Assembly: GCA_020310875.1 (NCBI GenBank)
Contig: CM035407.1
Coordinates: forward strand, 91,901,132-91,965,131
DNA length: 64,000 nt
Reading direction: 5' to 3'
Origin: Ceratopteris richardii
Lineage: Eukaryota; Streptophyta; Polypodiopsida; Polypodiales; Pteridaceae
Below, in pieces: positions 21,820 through 32,823 of this stretch. Under the pieces are notes generated by a model. That model was not told the origin of the DNA, made no database searches, and saw only the letters and a list, made by a program, of their open reading frames with translations. Numbering within the stretch: position 1 is the stretch's first letter; each line of letters begins with the position of its first letter. The translations under genes were made by a program, and so were the position numbers.

Positions 21820-22400
21820 CTTTGTCAATGGCGACCGACAGAAAAATTGACCTTTTTGCAAAACAAAGTGCATAACCATGATGTGTAGGCCTAGGGCATC
21901 CTAAATCTGTGTTTAAAATTTTAAAACTCCTCTATTTTCTATCAATCGCAATCGACACGTCAATCGCAATCGACAAACGACGATGGACACTTGCCGATGG
22001 ACCTATCAATCGTGACCGACAGAGTCAATGATCAACTGGCCACGACCGACACAATCTGCGCGTGCCACGTGTCAATCGCGATCGACCCATCAATTGCGAC
22101 CGACGGTCCCAACGGACCTGTCAATCGCGACTGACCCAGTCAACGACTGTTTGACCACGACCGACAAAAACCCTCGCATGCCACGTGTCAATTGTGATCG
22201 ACCCATCAATCGCGATCGACACATTCAACGATCCTTTGACCACGATCGACTAAATTTTCGGGCCACGTGTCAATCGCGATTGACCCATCAATCACGACTG
22301 AAAGCCACGATGGACCTGACAATCGTGACCGACACGTCGATGACGATTGACACATCAATCACGATTGACAGACCACTCGATCGCGATTGACGGGCAAATT
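21820..22400. repeat. Array of degenerate TCAATCGCGA(T/C)CGAC units in Gypsy-3 leader
   Basis: More than twenty imperfect copies of a 15-18 base unit, often preceded by CACGTG or CCATCAA. The core TCAATCGCGATTGA is a perfect palindrome. The open frame at 22028-22390 is only the translation of this repeat (recurring T-D-R/S-R-D). This could be a cluster of protein-binding or methylation-prone CpG sites in the leader. Confidence 0.75.
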
Positions 22401-23287
22401 CGACCATTTTTTCTAGGGCAAAGATATTTGGTCAATTTTTGGTAATTATTTGGGAAACATCAAAAGTTTATTATAGCATTGTGATGCTGCTACGCAAGTA
22501 ATTCGAGAAATCTTGTTTGTCTGTTAGCCTGTTTTAACCCTGTTTTAGGCCCAGAACCCTAAACTGGCATAACTTTCTCATACGAAATCCGTTTGCTGTG
22601 ATTTTGGGTTTGTTGGAAAGCTCGTGGGGAGTACTACCAATATTTCCACTGGTTATGGTAAAATTAATATCAGGATTTTTAGATATAGTATTTTTTAAGT
22701 TGACCATACCCAAGGGGAAGAAAACTGAGGGATTTTTAGGATTGTTTTCCATAAAGCCAAAGAATAATTTGATCTCTGAATTGCATGAAGGAACATGGTC
22801 TATTGTGTCAATTGAATTCAAATCTTGAGCTAACTTTGGGACTTTTACAGGTTCAGTGAGAGCATCGACAGGTACTCGAAGCAAGAGTAAGTGCAACCTT
22901 GGGAACACGCTTCCTGGGCACACAAGGGCAACCAAGGAGAGAAACAAAAGGTTGGAAATTCTCAACACCCTATGCCAATTCCTAGCTTAGGCTAAGTACG
23001 GATAGAGGTTTTGATCAACTAGGGTTACGTTAAGCACGACCAAGTCCAAGACTCTAATCACTCAAGTGCAAGTACACAGAAATTCCATTTGCGAAACAAC
23101 CTAAGGAAAAAGAATTTAAATCAAGGGACCAAACTCAAGTACGATAAAACCTAAGTGTTCCTCACGACGAAGATTGATTGGACAAGAAGTGACATCCTAA
23201 GAAAAATCAAAAAGAACAAGTGATTAATACAAAAGAACTCAGCAACGAGGTTGTACTTGGGAAAATTGGGGCTATTCAATTAGGCAT
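22401..23287 (+). other. Gypsy-3 leader without recognised genes
   Basis: Frames on both strands (for example 22534-22968 minus) show no known domain. I see no repeat structure. It is leader sequence between the palindrome array and gag. Confidence 0.5.
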
Positions 23288-26073
23288 ATGAACCTTAGAT
23301 CAGGACGACACCTAGGGAGAGATAAACAGAGTCTTAGGTCTTCAGAGGATAGTGTCAATCATACTGCTAGGTCTTGGGCCCAACCGTTGAGCCATTATTC
23401 GCACTACCCTAGCTCTGAAATTAGCGAGTCCGAGATGTCTCATGGTATGGAGAGACCCACAAGAAGTTTAGGTGTGCCATATTTACAAAGGGTAGAAGGC
23501 CCTTACAAGACGCAACTCGAATACCTTAGGACCAATCGATTAGGTTCTTGCATTTATGAGGACGGCCTAGGAAGGTATGTGGTCCAGATCAACCCATTGG
23601 ACTAGAACCCAGCAGTCAAGTTTGAAAATGGTGCATACCTGGACAAAGAAGGAACCATACACGTAGTAACCAATCACCCAGATAGAACAGATGAATTCGG
23701 GAATGTGATCCCAAAAACAGACATAGGTGACCTACAGCAAGGAAACATAGGTGGAGAGCCTAAAACAGCTCGAGGCAAATCAGTTCTTACTAGAATTATC
23801 ACACCAGAGTGGGTTCCCTAGGACAATAAGAGCATTGATCTTCTCTTAAATAGAGAGACCGATGAAGCCTTTTGGAGGTACAAGCCTCGTCAGCCAAATG
23901 AGGTAGGAACGATCACAATTTATGAGTTTAAAGATCCTGATAGTCCTGGCAAGGTGACCTATCTGGACAATACTTCAAAGAGGATCTTTGTGGTCACAGA
24001 GCATGGTAGGCATGCCTACACTTGGAAGGGTGAATTTATTTTTCCCCAACCAAGATCTAATGTCTCTTATGGCCACCAAGGAGCTGGAACATCCCAAGCT
24101 CATGGAGCTCAAAGGGACAGAAGTAGAGACATGTCAGAGATAAGTTTTGCCAACCCCTTGGGTAGAGAAAGGATGAAAATAGAGACGGATAGAGTGGAAA
24201 CTGAGAGACCTAGAGCCCCAAGAAACCCAAGAAATGCTGATGATTTTCCTTTGCCAAGGCTTAGGGAACACACTAGAACCTTGAGGCCAATCCAGTTGGT
24301 GAAGTCCATGAAGAACTACTTCGATGGCACTCGAGACCCATATGATCATGTGGCCGAATTTAGGCAAGTCTTGAGAGTTGAACAAGTTGAGGACCTATTC
24401 ACGCAATACAATGCCTTTGGTCTAACCCTTAGGAAAACTACCCTTACATGGTTTCAACCACTAAATGAGAGACACTTTAGGAACATAGACCAACTCCTAG
24501 AGGCATTCATTACCGAATTCTCTAAGAGTGGCATAAGGCATAATACTTCCTCACTGATTCACAGCTTCAAGCAGACACCTCAAGAGACCATTAGACTTGC
24601 AGGAAGAAGGTTTAGGCAGTACTTAGAGAGGTGTCCTATTCTTGAGCTACCCACCCCAACCAAACAAGTGGCGTTATTCTTAGATGGACTGCTGAGTACC
24701 AAATTGAGATCATATGTGTATCTAAAGGACCCTAGGACCATAGAAGAATGCGTACGCATGTGTATAGACATTGAGGATAATCTAGGAGAGGAGCTAGAGC
24801 TTTCAAAAATCTACAAGGATTCAGATAGCTCTAGTAGCCTCACTTCCGATCAATCCACATCTATTGAGGAACTTGCAGAGAAGGTAGCTCAAAAACTAGG
24901 TGTCTCTAGCAAACAAATCCCAAGATTTGCCCCAGTTAAGCGGTGCTATACTTGTGGAGGTGACCATATGGCGAACGTATGTCCCATTATGGCTCAACCC
25001 CAAGTGAATCCTAGTAGCCTATACTGCACCATAGAACGGAGATACACTAATCACACTGCGCAAGATTGCCCATACAATAAGCAAGCGGTTAGGCAAACTT
25101 ACCCTCAGCCATACCCACAGCAGGGAAGATACCAGAACCAATACCCACCACAACAATACGGAAGACCACAACAACTCTACCAAACCCAGCATAGGCCTCA
25201 GCCTGTGTTAGCTCAGCAACCTCCAACCCCAGCGAATGTGATTCCAGTAAAGTATGCAGCTGCAAAAGAGAACCTGAATAGAGCCATAGTGCCAGTGACA
25301 CCACTGCTTACAGAAAGTGACCCGAGTGATCATATTTTTTTGACTTTACTCACATGGATAGTCCATAGGCTTACTACATGCAGTCACCTGAGCATAATGA
25401 ATCATATTACTCTGAAGATCCGAGTGACTCTAGTTGGGAGTCAGAGTATGCAAATGTCATGTACGCAAATCCAAACTCTAGACCTCAACCTAGGCAAGTA
25501 CGACCCTCATTCCCTAGAGGACCATGCTACCGATGTCAGGGAGATCACCTCATTCGTGATTGCCCAATGTCTGCCCCTACACAACCTCAATCGGTGACAA
25601 TTCAAGGCTTTTGTCAAGATTGCGAAAAGGAGCATTTCTTACGAGATCGCCTAAAGAACCCCAATAATATGCCAAAAATCACTCCTATCAATGTCATTGG
25701 GTTAGTAGTAGACTCTACAGGCAGTGTGACTTCAACTGTGCCAGTGCAAGTGGTCACCAGAGCTCAGGCATTGCAGCAAAACCAAGGTTTAGGCCAAGAA
25801 AAGAGTGTCGAGATTAGTGAAATTGAGAGCCTAACCAAAAAACAAACGAGAGCCTGGAAAGATAGTCGGGAAAGGATGAAAAGGCAATGGTCTAAGAAGA
25901 TGAGTGAATTAGAAGAAAGCATAAGAGAAACACAAGCCAAAATTGTTGAACTCACCTCGCAAACAAACTCTCACATACCACCACCACCTTCATCCCTATC
26001 CACACCTAATCCACCACTCCCCAACCCACCTATCACCATTCCACCACCCCCCAGAGTAGGATCTATTAGCTGA
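23288..26073 (+). pseudogene. gag: Gypsy-3 gag with multiple zinc knuckles
   Basis: One frame runs from ATG 23288 to about 25340 with only two TAG stops (23603-23605 and 23819-23821). The first 220 residues (MNLRSGRHLGRDKQ, FWRYKPRQPNEVGTI) match no domain I know. The capsid-like core is about 24290-24810 (SMKNYFDGTRDPYDHVAEF, LNERHFRNIDQLLEAFITEF, LFLDGLLSTKL). Zinc knuckles are CYTCGGDHMANVC (about 24949-24987) and a degenerate one near 25026. After a frame change at the T run near 25338, CYRCQGDHLIRDC (25529-25567) and CQDCEKEHFLRDR follow, then a coiled coil and a Pro-rich tail ending at 26073. Confidence 0.85.
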
Positions 26074-26095
26074 CCCCACTCTAGAGGACATAGGC

Positions 26096-26622
26096 ATGAT
26101 GCTTAAAGCATATCACGCCAGAATCCAAGAAGGGCCAAACGTGACAGATCATGACAAGTGCTACCCTAGAGCTGATCTAGAGATAGAGAGAACCAAGCTT
26201 TGTGCTAAAATGGTAGCATTGGCTCAAACCATGTTTGACGCTAGTCGCCTCTTCAACTACTCTTGCACAGCCAAGACACAGTTGCACTTTGATGGACTGC
26301 TGGAGAAGTTGGAGAGTATAATTGCAAGATCTGATAAGGAAGCCATATCACAAGGAAGAGCCAAGGCAAGCAAAAGAAGAAGCATTCCTCCCCAGGAAGC
26401 TTATGTGCCTAATTCCACCAAACCAGACACATCTTCTTCTATGAATCGGTATTCACCAGAATTCCTACGAGAGATTTAAGAAGAGAAATGGGCTAAAGAG
26501 AGTGAAGTTCCTCCTCCCATTGAACTTGTGGATGACACACATGATCAATTTCCACAAGACATTCCTTATATTTATGAGGAGCAGGAGAGTACCCAATCTC
26601 ATGGGAAGTTAAGTCTACTTGT
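26096..26622 (+). pseudogene. Gypsy-3 gag-protease linker
   Basis: An open frame 26096-26479 (AYHARIQEGPNVTDHDK, FDGLLEKLESIIARSDKEA) continues past a stop at 26477 to about 26625. It is charged and helical with no recognised fold. It lies between the Pro-rich gag tail and the protease in the polyprotein order, and is probably part of the gag-pol reading frame broken by shifts on both sides. Confidence 0.5.
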
Positions 26623-27384
26623 ATGAGAGCACCCACTGTCATGGTAAGAAACGAAGACTCAGTCATACCTAGGAACACAGAGGTAGTGAAAAACACTAAA
26701 GTGCAGTGTAATCTCACTTTAGAAGAGCTACTCAAAGTTAGGCTAGAACTATGGAAACATATAGTCAATCAAGTGCCAGAAGTTGCAAAACCTCATTCCC
26801 AGGTAGGATCTCATTGCACAATACCTAAAATACCCTTGGACAAGATAGGAGACATGAGTGAAGGAGAGGAAGGAAACACCTATCTTCCCATTACCCATCA
26901 AGGATACACAACCAAGGCAATTTTGGACTCAGGTGCAGGAGTTGCAATTGCTACCACTTCCCTATGGAAGCGTTGGGGCAAGCCAGCACTGAGGCCAACG
27001 AGAATGAAATTGCAGATGGCGGATGGTCACATTGAGAGACCCTTAGGGCTGCTATAAGGAATAACTCTCACTACATGTGGTGTCGAGTTTGAGCATACTT
27101 TTGCTATATGCGACTTTAGCAAAAATTAGGCATATGAGATGATTTTGGGAAGACCATTTATGCGGCAGTTGCAAGTGGTACAGGATTGGGGAACCAACTT
27201 CTTGTACTTGCAACACTTAGGTGTCACGACCAAAGTTAATCTCAAGGATTACTCCCATCGAGATGTACCCCACATCCAATGGAACCCCATCCATAGAGCC
27301 AAAGATGATACTGAGTCGGTGCATTCCATAGGATCAGATCCTCATGGATGCATGAAGACACTCACTTATGGATGTGTAAAGTAG
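26623..27384 (+). pseudogene. pol: Gypsy-3 retropepsin
   Basis: The catalytic motif AILDSGAGVAIATTSLWKRW lies at about 26919-26977, with a classical D-S-G-A. The C-terminal motif MILGRPFMRQLQVVQDW lies at 27139-27190. Two stops intervene (TAA at 27055-27057 and TAG at about 27127). As an aspartic protease it would work as a dimer to process the polyprotein. The normal position upstream of RT contrasts with the protease-like stretch after the integrase in Gypsy-1. Confidence 0.85.
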
Positions 27385-27758
27385 CAGTAGAAGAAGAGAA
27401 GAGAGAAAAAGCCAGAGAGATAGGTGCGAAGGAAACCCATAGATCAATTCAAGACCCAGCCTATGCACCTGTAGTATTTCCTGACGAAGAATTTGAACCT
27501 CACCGCTGGGCAGAAATTCTAGCAACAATGGATGTAGCCATCAATGAAGAACAATGGACACCCCACTGTGACGAGGAGGGCTATGACATTTCTGTCTTCT
27601 CCATAGAGCCAATCATGGGAGATTCGGTTCTGGAAGAATGTGAACCTAGCACTGATGCATTCGAGGATGCACGTGACTCCGATCTAGAGTCAATCATTAT
27701 GGACCCGCCTTTTGCATCAGATGAAGAATACTTCTATGAAGTAGAAGTTCACCCTTAG
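27348..27758 (+). pseudogene. pol: Gypsy-3 acidic spacer between protease and RT
   Basis: A 136-residue open frame, strongly acidic (DEEFEPHRWAEILATMD, DAFEDARDSDLESIIMD), in the same frame as RT and separated from it by a TAG at 27756-27758. Such acidic spacers between protease and RT are common in plant Gypsy polyproteins. No catalytic motif. Confidence 0.6.
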
Positions 27759-27800
27759 AGACACGAAGAGCTCACAAATGATGTAAGGTTAACCACGCAA

Positions 27801-28910
27801 GTGACCCCTAAGAATGAAGGAAAGAAAAGAAAGAAGAGAGAAGTCACAACCGAAGAGAAAGAATCTTTGTTTGAGGGCCCTGAAAACTTTAAGAAGTATG
27901 AAATAGATGATAGGAGAGTCATGATAAGAATGCCTAAACGTGATGCTCAAGCAGGAGAGGCCTATGATAACAAAGAAACCACCAAGAAAATAGTTGTAGC
28001 CATAGAAGAAGGAGAAGAAAGATGCACATACATAGGCCATGACCTGATGGAGGAAGAAGAGCATGAGCTAATAGCCTTACTAAGAGAATACAGAGATGTA
28101 TTCGCTTGGAGCTATAAGGATTTGAAAGGTGTAGACCCTGACATATGCTCACACACTATCCCCATGACCTCATATGCCAAACCCTCTAAGCAAAATCCAT
28201 ACACATATAATGATAACTATGCTGCCAAGATTCAAGAAGAGATAGACCGTCTGGTGGAAGCTGGATTTATCTATGAAATTGAGCACACTGAGTGGGTATC
28301 CCCCATCATAGTGGTGCCCAAGAAGAATGGAAAGCTACGGGTGTGTATTAACTTGAAGAAGGTTAATGCAGCCACTATTCGAGATAACTATCCACTTCCA
28401 ATTACCGAACATCTACTAGAAAGGGTAGCAGGCAAGGAAGTGTACAACTTCCTTGATGGATTTTCTGGCTACAATCAAGTAGCCATTGCTCCAGAAGATC
28501 AACATAAGATGGCTTTTGCCACAGAGTGGGGCATATTTGCCTTCCGAGTAATGCCATTTGGTCTTACCAATGCGCCAACCACTTTTCAGAGGCTGATGTG
28601 CCATGTGTTTAAAGAATTCTTGAGGAAAAATTTAGAAGTCTATGTTGATGATCCTTGTGCTCATTCCAACATTAGACAAACACATATACCTGAACTCAAG
28701 CAAATCTTTGACAAATGTAGAGAATATCAAGTCTGCTTGAACCCAGAAAAGTGTGTTTTCATGGTCAGGCAAGGAAAGATTCTAGGACACATAGTGTCAA
28801 AGAATGGCATATCCACGGATGAAGAGAAAGTGAGAGCCATAGCACAGCTACCTAGGCCAAAGAATGTCAAGGAAGTGCAAGCTTTCATGGGGCATTGTGG
28901 TTATTACTGA
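27801..28910 (+). pseudogene. pol: Gypsy-3 reverse transcriptase
   Basis: Motifs in order: EYRDVFAWSYKDLKGVD, VEAGFIYEIEHTEWVSPIIV (fingers), VPKKNGKLRVCINLKKVNAAT, VYNFLDGFSGYNQVAI (first catalytic Asp), VMPFGLTNAPTTFQRLM, VYVDDPCAH (YVDD box at about 28640-28651), LNPEKCVFMV and LGHIVSKNGI, then the connection MGHCGYY. The N-terminal 70 residues are lysine-rich spacer. It is intact through the catalytic palm but ends at a TGA (28908-28910) within the RT/RNase H junction. Confidence 0.93.
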
Positions 28911-29520
28911 CGTTTCATACACATGTATGCCATCATTGCAAAGCCTCTATACAGACTTTTGACCAATTTTAAGTGGACTGATGAATGTGAGAACTCCTTC
29001 AATGAGCTTAAATGGCGATTATGTTCAGCACCAATCTAGACCACACCAGATTGGAATAAGCCCTTTCATGTTCATGTGGATGCATCCAACTATGCTATTG
29101 GATGTGTACTCGCACAACCTACTGGTGAAGATAATATGGATCTTCCAATTCCCTATGCTAATAGACAATTGAATGCAGCTGAACGAAGCTATATGACCAC
29201 CGAACGAGAAGGATTAGGCATGGTGTATACGCTTAAAAAGTTTAGATACTATTTGCTTGCAAATAAGTTTAAATTTTTTATTGATCATCAAGCATTGTTG
29301 TACTTGGTAAACAAGCCATGCAATACATGTAGATTGGTAAGATGGTTTCTCTTACTAATGGAATATGATTTTGAGGTAGTGGTGAGGAAAGGCAAGACTC
29401 ACTTGAGAGCATACCATCTCTCTAGGCTCACCTCTGGAGAGGCCCCACAAGGAGTATCAGATGACCTTCTTGATGCTTACTTGTTTTTAATTTGGAAGTC
29501 ATGCCATAGTGGGCCAAAAC
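28911..29520 (+). pseudogene. pol: Gypsy-3 RNase H
   Basis: Continues after the TGA as RFIHMYAIIAKPLYRLL, a TAG at about 29036-29038, then VHVDASNYAIGCVLAQ, TTEREGLGMVYTLKKFRYYL, FFIDHQALLYLVNKP and RKGKTHLRAYHLSRL. The first catalytic Asp (VDAS) and the Glu (TEREGL) are kept. The frame between 29076 and 29525 is open. Closely similar to Gypsy-1 at 2058-2747. Confidence 0.9.
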
Positions 29521-29524
29521 ATTA

Positions 29525-29854
29525 GTGCCAGTATTGACATACGGGCCTAACCACCTAGTAATAAACACTCAAGATAGGGAGGTAGTAAAAGCCCGGAAGT
29601 ACCAGATCATGGTAGGGAGTATGTACAAGCATACAGATCAAGGGATATTAGCCTGTTGTGTGGAAGAGGATGAGTATGCTAAGTGGTTGCAATTAGCACA
29701 TGTAAGTGCATTAGAGCAACACTACTCTAAGCAACGAACGTTACAGACACTTAGGAGATTCGGAGTGCATTAGCCTACTATGGAAGCTGATGTACATAAG
29801 ATGTGTAAAGAATGCCTAGTTTGTCGTATTAGACCACCTGTGGAGCATGCTACT
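29525..29854 (+). pseudogene. pol: Gypsy-3 first linker plus H2C2 module
   Basis: A linker (KYQIMVGSMYKHTDQGIL, CCVEEDEYAKWLQLAH) is followed by AHVSALEQHYSKQRTLQTL, then RRFGVH, a TAG at 29771-29773, PTMEADVHKMCKECLVCRI. The His pair (H-x6-H) and Cys pair (C-x2-C) fit the HHCC zinc-binding domain that precedes retroviral-type integrases. A complete second such module follows after the nested element, so this is an extra copy. The gag-only element inserted directly behind it, at ...CATGCTACT. Confidence 0.75.
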
Positions 29855-30882
29855 TGTTGGGGGATTCTTAGACAAGAAGGAGTTTGAGGGTTTGTAGGAG
29901 AAAATGAAAAGACTAGAAGAGGAAATACACCTTGGAAGCTTCTGCCGATTGATTACAGTAAGACAATTACAATGTTTGAAGCAAAATACAAGCCAATACT
30001 TCTGTGCACAATCACACAGAGTGCTCAATTACAAATACCCAATATCCCAAAGTCTTCTTGCCACCGGCCTCCTCTGCACCAAACCTCCACCTGCTTCAAG
30101 CTTATCCTTGTGCACACCTTGCACCAAGCTTCCGCTAAGGGGGAGGAATGAATACCTTCTGTCGGCACGCGCACACTGCAAAGAGACCTTGAGATCCTTG
30201 GGGGACTAGCTTAGCACCCTCTGCACAATCCCTTAGTCACTCTCTATGCACTCCTGCAACTCCACTTCTCTGCGTCGCACACGGGTGACTCTTGCACTTC
30301 TCTCCCTTGCTTCACTTAGACTATGCTTCTCTTGCTTACTCTAAGATTGGTCCAAGAATGATCCTTGCCTTGATTTGAGTATGTCGATCACGTACGCTCC
30401 TAACTGCAATGGTATCTTGGTGCTCACTTTGATGTCCCAAGATTGTCTTCACAAGTGGCAGCCAACGACTCAGTGTTTTGTCCTGTAGTGACTTTAGACT
30501 AAAACCAAAATTTTAATGGGGGGCCATACTTTCACCTGTGTGTACGCTGCCGCTTCACATACCTTCACATTTTCCTTTTAAGTCTTCACTTTTGCACATA
30601 AGAGGGGGTTCACCTGAACCTTTCAAAACACTTTAAAACACACTTTGAACCTTAGGGAAATTAGAGAAAATAGCTCTGCAACCTGCAACCCACTTTCTCC
30701 CAATTACCCTTTGTGGACAATTAATTGTGCACTACCTGTGCACTTTGACACCTGCACTTTAGCACTTTGACTTTGCACATGTTGACTTTGACCTTGACCT
30801 TGTTGACTTTGACCAATTGACTTTGACATGTTGACTTTGACTATAGTTGACTTTGACCAACATGACTTTTATGGGCTCAACA
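29855..30882 (-). repeat. 3' LTR of gag-only element
   Basis: Plus-strand reading TGTTGGGGGATTCTTAG to GGGCTCAACA; in element sense TGTTGAGCCC to CCCCCAACA. Partner 33801-34830. Confidence 0.93.
30756..30870. promoter_or_regulatory. W-box (TTGAC) cluster in LTR U3
   Basis: About 13 TTGAC cores occur in roughly 115 bases, most as TTGACT or TTGACC (W-box consensus TTGAC[CT]), mainly as a repeating GTTGACTTTGACC unit. In element sense this is within the first 130 bases of the LTR, where a U3 promoter/enhancer is expected. The cluster recurs at 34705-34818. W-boxes bind WRKY transcription factors; use by this element is an inference. Confidence 0.6.
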
Positions 30883-31504
30883 GTTGCCCACCACCTAATG
30901 TGCTCTCCGTCCCGGAGAGCTATAGCCAAAACTCAGAGCATAAAGGTCACCATGATAATGAAGCTGCAAAAACTTGAAGAGGACATCTGAGCAGTAACCA
31001 AGTCCACCAAAAGCAAGATAGAACAAGCACCAGAGAAGAACCAGAAGTGGGATGTTGTTATGGAAAAGCAAAAAGGATGGCAATGGGAGGGTGGAAAGGA
31101 ATAAGAGGGGAGGGCGGAGGGGCGGGGATTGAAGGGATAGGGAGGGTTAAGGATGTGGCCGGCAAATTGGGAAAGGGAGGCACGTGGGTATGACGACGGG
31201 GTCTGGAGGGGGTGAAAATGATCAAACAATAGAGTTACAGAGGGTGTGTGTGGAAGATTATGAAACATAAGGTAAGAGAAGGTGAGAATAGGCCATGTGG
31301 ACAATGTGGAGAAATAAAAACATGTGATAAATGTGCTCCAAACATGTTGGTTTTGACCAAAAGTCAGAGAAAAAAGTCAGAATTTGGGAAAATAAAGCCA
31401 AAAACTGAGTCCAGAGATGCCAAAAAACATGAAAATGACTCCATTTTTGTAAAAAATGGCCAACCGAGGCATGATCCAGAGCCAAAAGCTTTTAGACATT
31501 AAAA
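30883..31504 (-). other. Gag-only element 3' non-coding interior
   Basis: Between the low-complexity block and the 3' LTR. No domain is recognised in any frame. In element sense it ends TTAGGTGGTGGGCAAC directly before the LTR TG, a weak polypurine tract. A short inverted repeat (GCTCTCCGTCCCGGAGAGC, 30902-30920) could form a hairpin close to the LTR. Confidence 0.6.
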
Positions 31505-31740
31505 ATAAAAAAATAATAAAAATTAAATTATATATATATATTTTTTTTTTGAACGCCCATACTAAAAAAAATCAAGAAAATAAATTAAAAAAAAATAAAT
31601 AAAATAAAAATAAAAATAAAAATAATAAAATAATAATAAAAAAAACAATAAAATAAACAAAATAAAAGAAATAAAAAAATAAAATTGGGGGGGGGTTGGT
31701 CGGTGGTGGTCGGTGGGGTGGTGGGGGGGGAGGACCAATC
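31505..31740. repeat. Low-complexity A/T block and G/C run replacing pol
   Basis: 31505-31683 is nearly all A and T (AAATAAA-type), followed by G-rich runs (GGGGGGGGG, GGTCGGTGGTGG) at 31685-31733. The protease frame runs straight into it and becomes poly-Pro then Phe/Tyr/Ile/Leu. The block marks the point where the remainder of pol is missing. Confidence 0.8.
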
Positions 31741-32351
31741 TTTTTCATGGTATATTCAGGCATCAAGTTAATGCCAGAACCACCATCCACAATAACTCCT
31801 TGAAACTCATGACCTTTAATAGAGATTGTTAGTCGAGGGCTCTTGTAATCTGTGAGGGGTGCTTCCCCTAAACTTTTATCTTTATGCCTAACAGCAGCCT
31901 TTGCCACCAAGCTTGTTGTGGACATTTCATCAATTATCTGCAAGAATTCTAACCTGAACTTCCCATCCATCTTTATTAAATAAAAAATACTAACCTCCTT
32001 TTTCATGGACTTGAGCAGTCTAGAAGCTTTTGATTCCTTAAGAGCATGGGCTGCATTTGACTTATCAAACTCCTCATGAGCCCTGTTGAATGCATATTCA
32101 ATGGCATCACTGGTACCTGTGAAATTTTCTTTTTGCCTTGTATCTACACGTGTGGTGGCTTTGTCTTCAGACACACCTTTGTCTCTGTTTAATCCATTAA
32201 TCATTGATTCTTGACCTATTTCCACTTGAGCCTTCCCCTTGCTTCTTGTCTGCACCGTAAAAGATTCAATTTCTTCTAAATGCACCACCCTGGTAGATGG
32301 AGATGGCACATTGACCTGATCTAACCCTTCTTCTTTGTGTACAGAAATCAT
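31740..32351 (-). pseudogene. Gag-only element: linker and truncated retropepsin
   Basis: Minus-strand frame from about 32351. It begins with a charged linker (VVHLEEIESFTVQTRSKGKA, EYAFNRAHEEFDKSNAAHAL), then LTDYKSPRLTISIKGHEFQGV, IVDGGSGINLMPEYTMKKIG at about 31740-31800. The catalytic D-G-G-S is present, but the second half of the protease ([IL]-L-G-R motif) is missing because the frame enters the low-complexity block. A half protease cannot form the full fold, so Gag processing would need a helper element. Confidence 0.75.
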
Positions 32352-32379
32352 TTGAATATGGGGCCTGGATGAAGAGGCT

Positions 32380-32823
32380 TGATTCTTAGGACAACAATTT
32401 GTATAGTGGTCTTTGGCCTCTGGGCAGTTTCTGCAAGGAGGGGCATTTTCTGGGAGAGTGCACCTACTTTGATAGTGCCCACAATCTCCACATCTAAAAC
32501 AAATAATTGGCCTTCTATGCCCATTTCCAAAATTATCCCTCTAGCTAGGCTTATAGGTGTTACCTTGATTGGGTGCAGCTGCCATCACATTTGCTAGTGT
32601 TGGGGGTCCTCCTTGTGTCCAGTATGTTGTTGCACGCATTCCCCTTGATTGGCATTCTTGGGCCTCATGACCAACTTTCCTGCATAATTGGCAAGTTACA
32701 CCACAGAGGACACTCACTTACTATATGCCCTTGTTTGCTGCACATGGAACACCAAAGACCACTCTTGATGCCACCTCCTTTGAGCTCCTGCAACTCCTGT
32801 CGCAGCTGAGCCAATTCCTCTGC
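32380..32823 (-). pseudogene. gag: Gag-only element zinc-knuckle region
   Basis: On the minus strand, in two frames, are four CCHC-like motifs: CSMCSKQGHIVSEC (about 32744-32703), CRKVGHEAQEC with a preceding Cys (about 32695-32660), CFRCGDCGHYQSRC (about 32497-32456) and CRNCPEAKDHYTNC (about 32440-32400). A frame change lies between the first and second. Zinc knuckles bind the packaged RNA. Four in one Gag is more than the usual one to three. Confidence 0.65.

Noticed and set aside
22028-22390. 120-codon open frame in the Gypsy-3 leader
   Set aside because: It is the translation of a short CpG-rich tandem repeat (recurring T-D-R-S). No start context or homology; the repeat itself is the signal.
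21941-22400. CRISPR-like array
   Set aside because: Units are degenerate, have no unique spacers of even length, and the locus is plant nuclear DNA.
27789-28152. Hydrophobic minus-strand ORFs opposite Gypsy-3 RT
   Set aside because: Antisense shadows of Lys/Glu-rich codons in the pol frame.
31258-31502. ORF pair on both strands in the gag-only interior, CGQCGEIKTCDKC-like
   Set aside because: The Cys pattern resembles a zinc finger but is short, in an A-rich non-coding interior, and on the antisense strand of the element.
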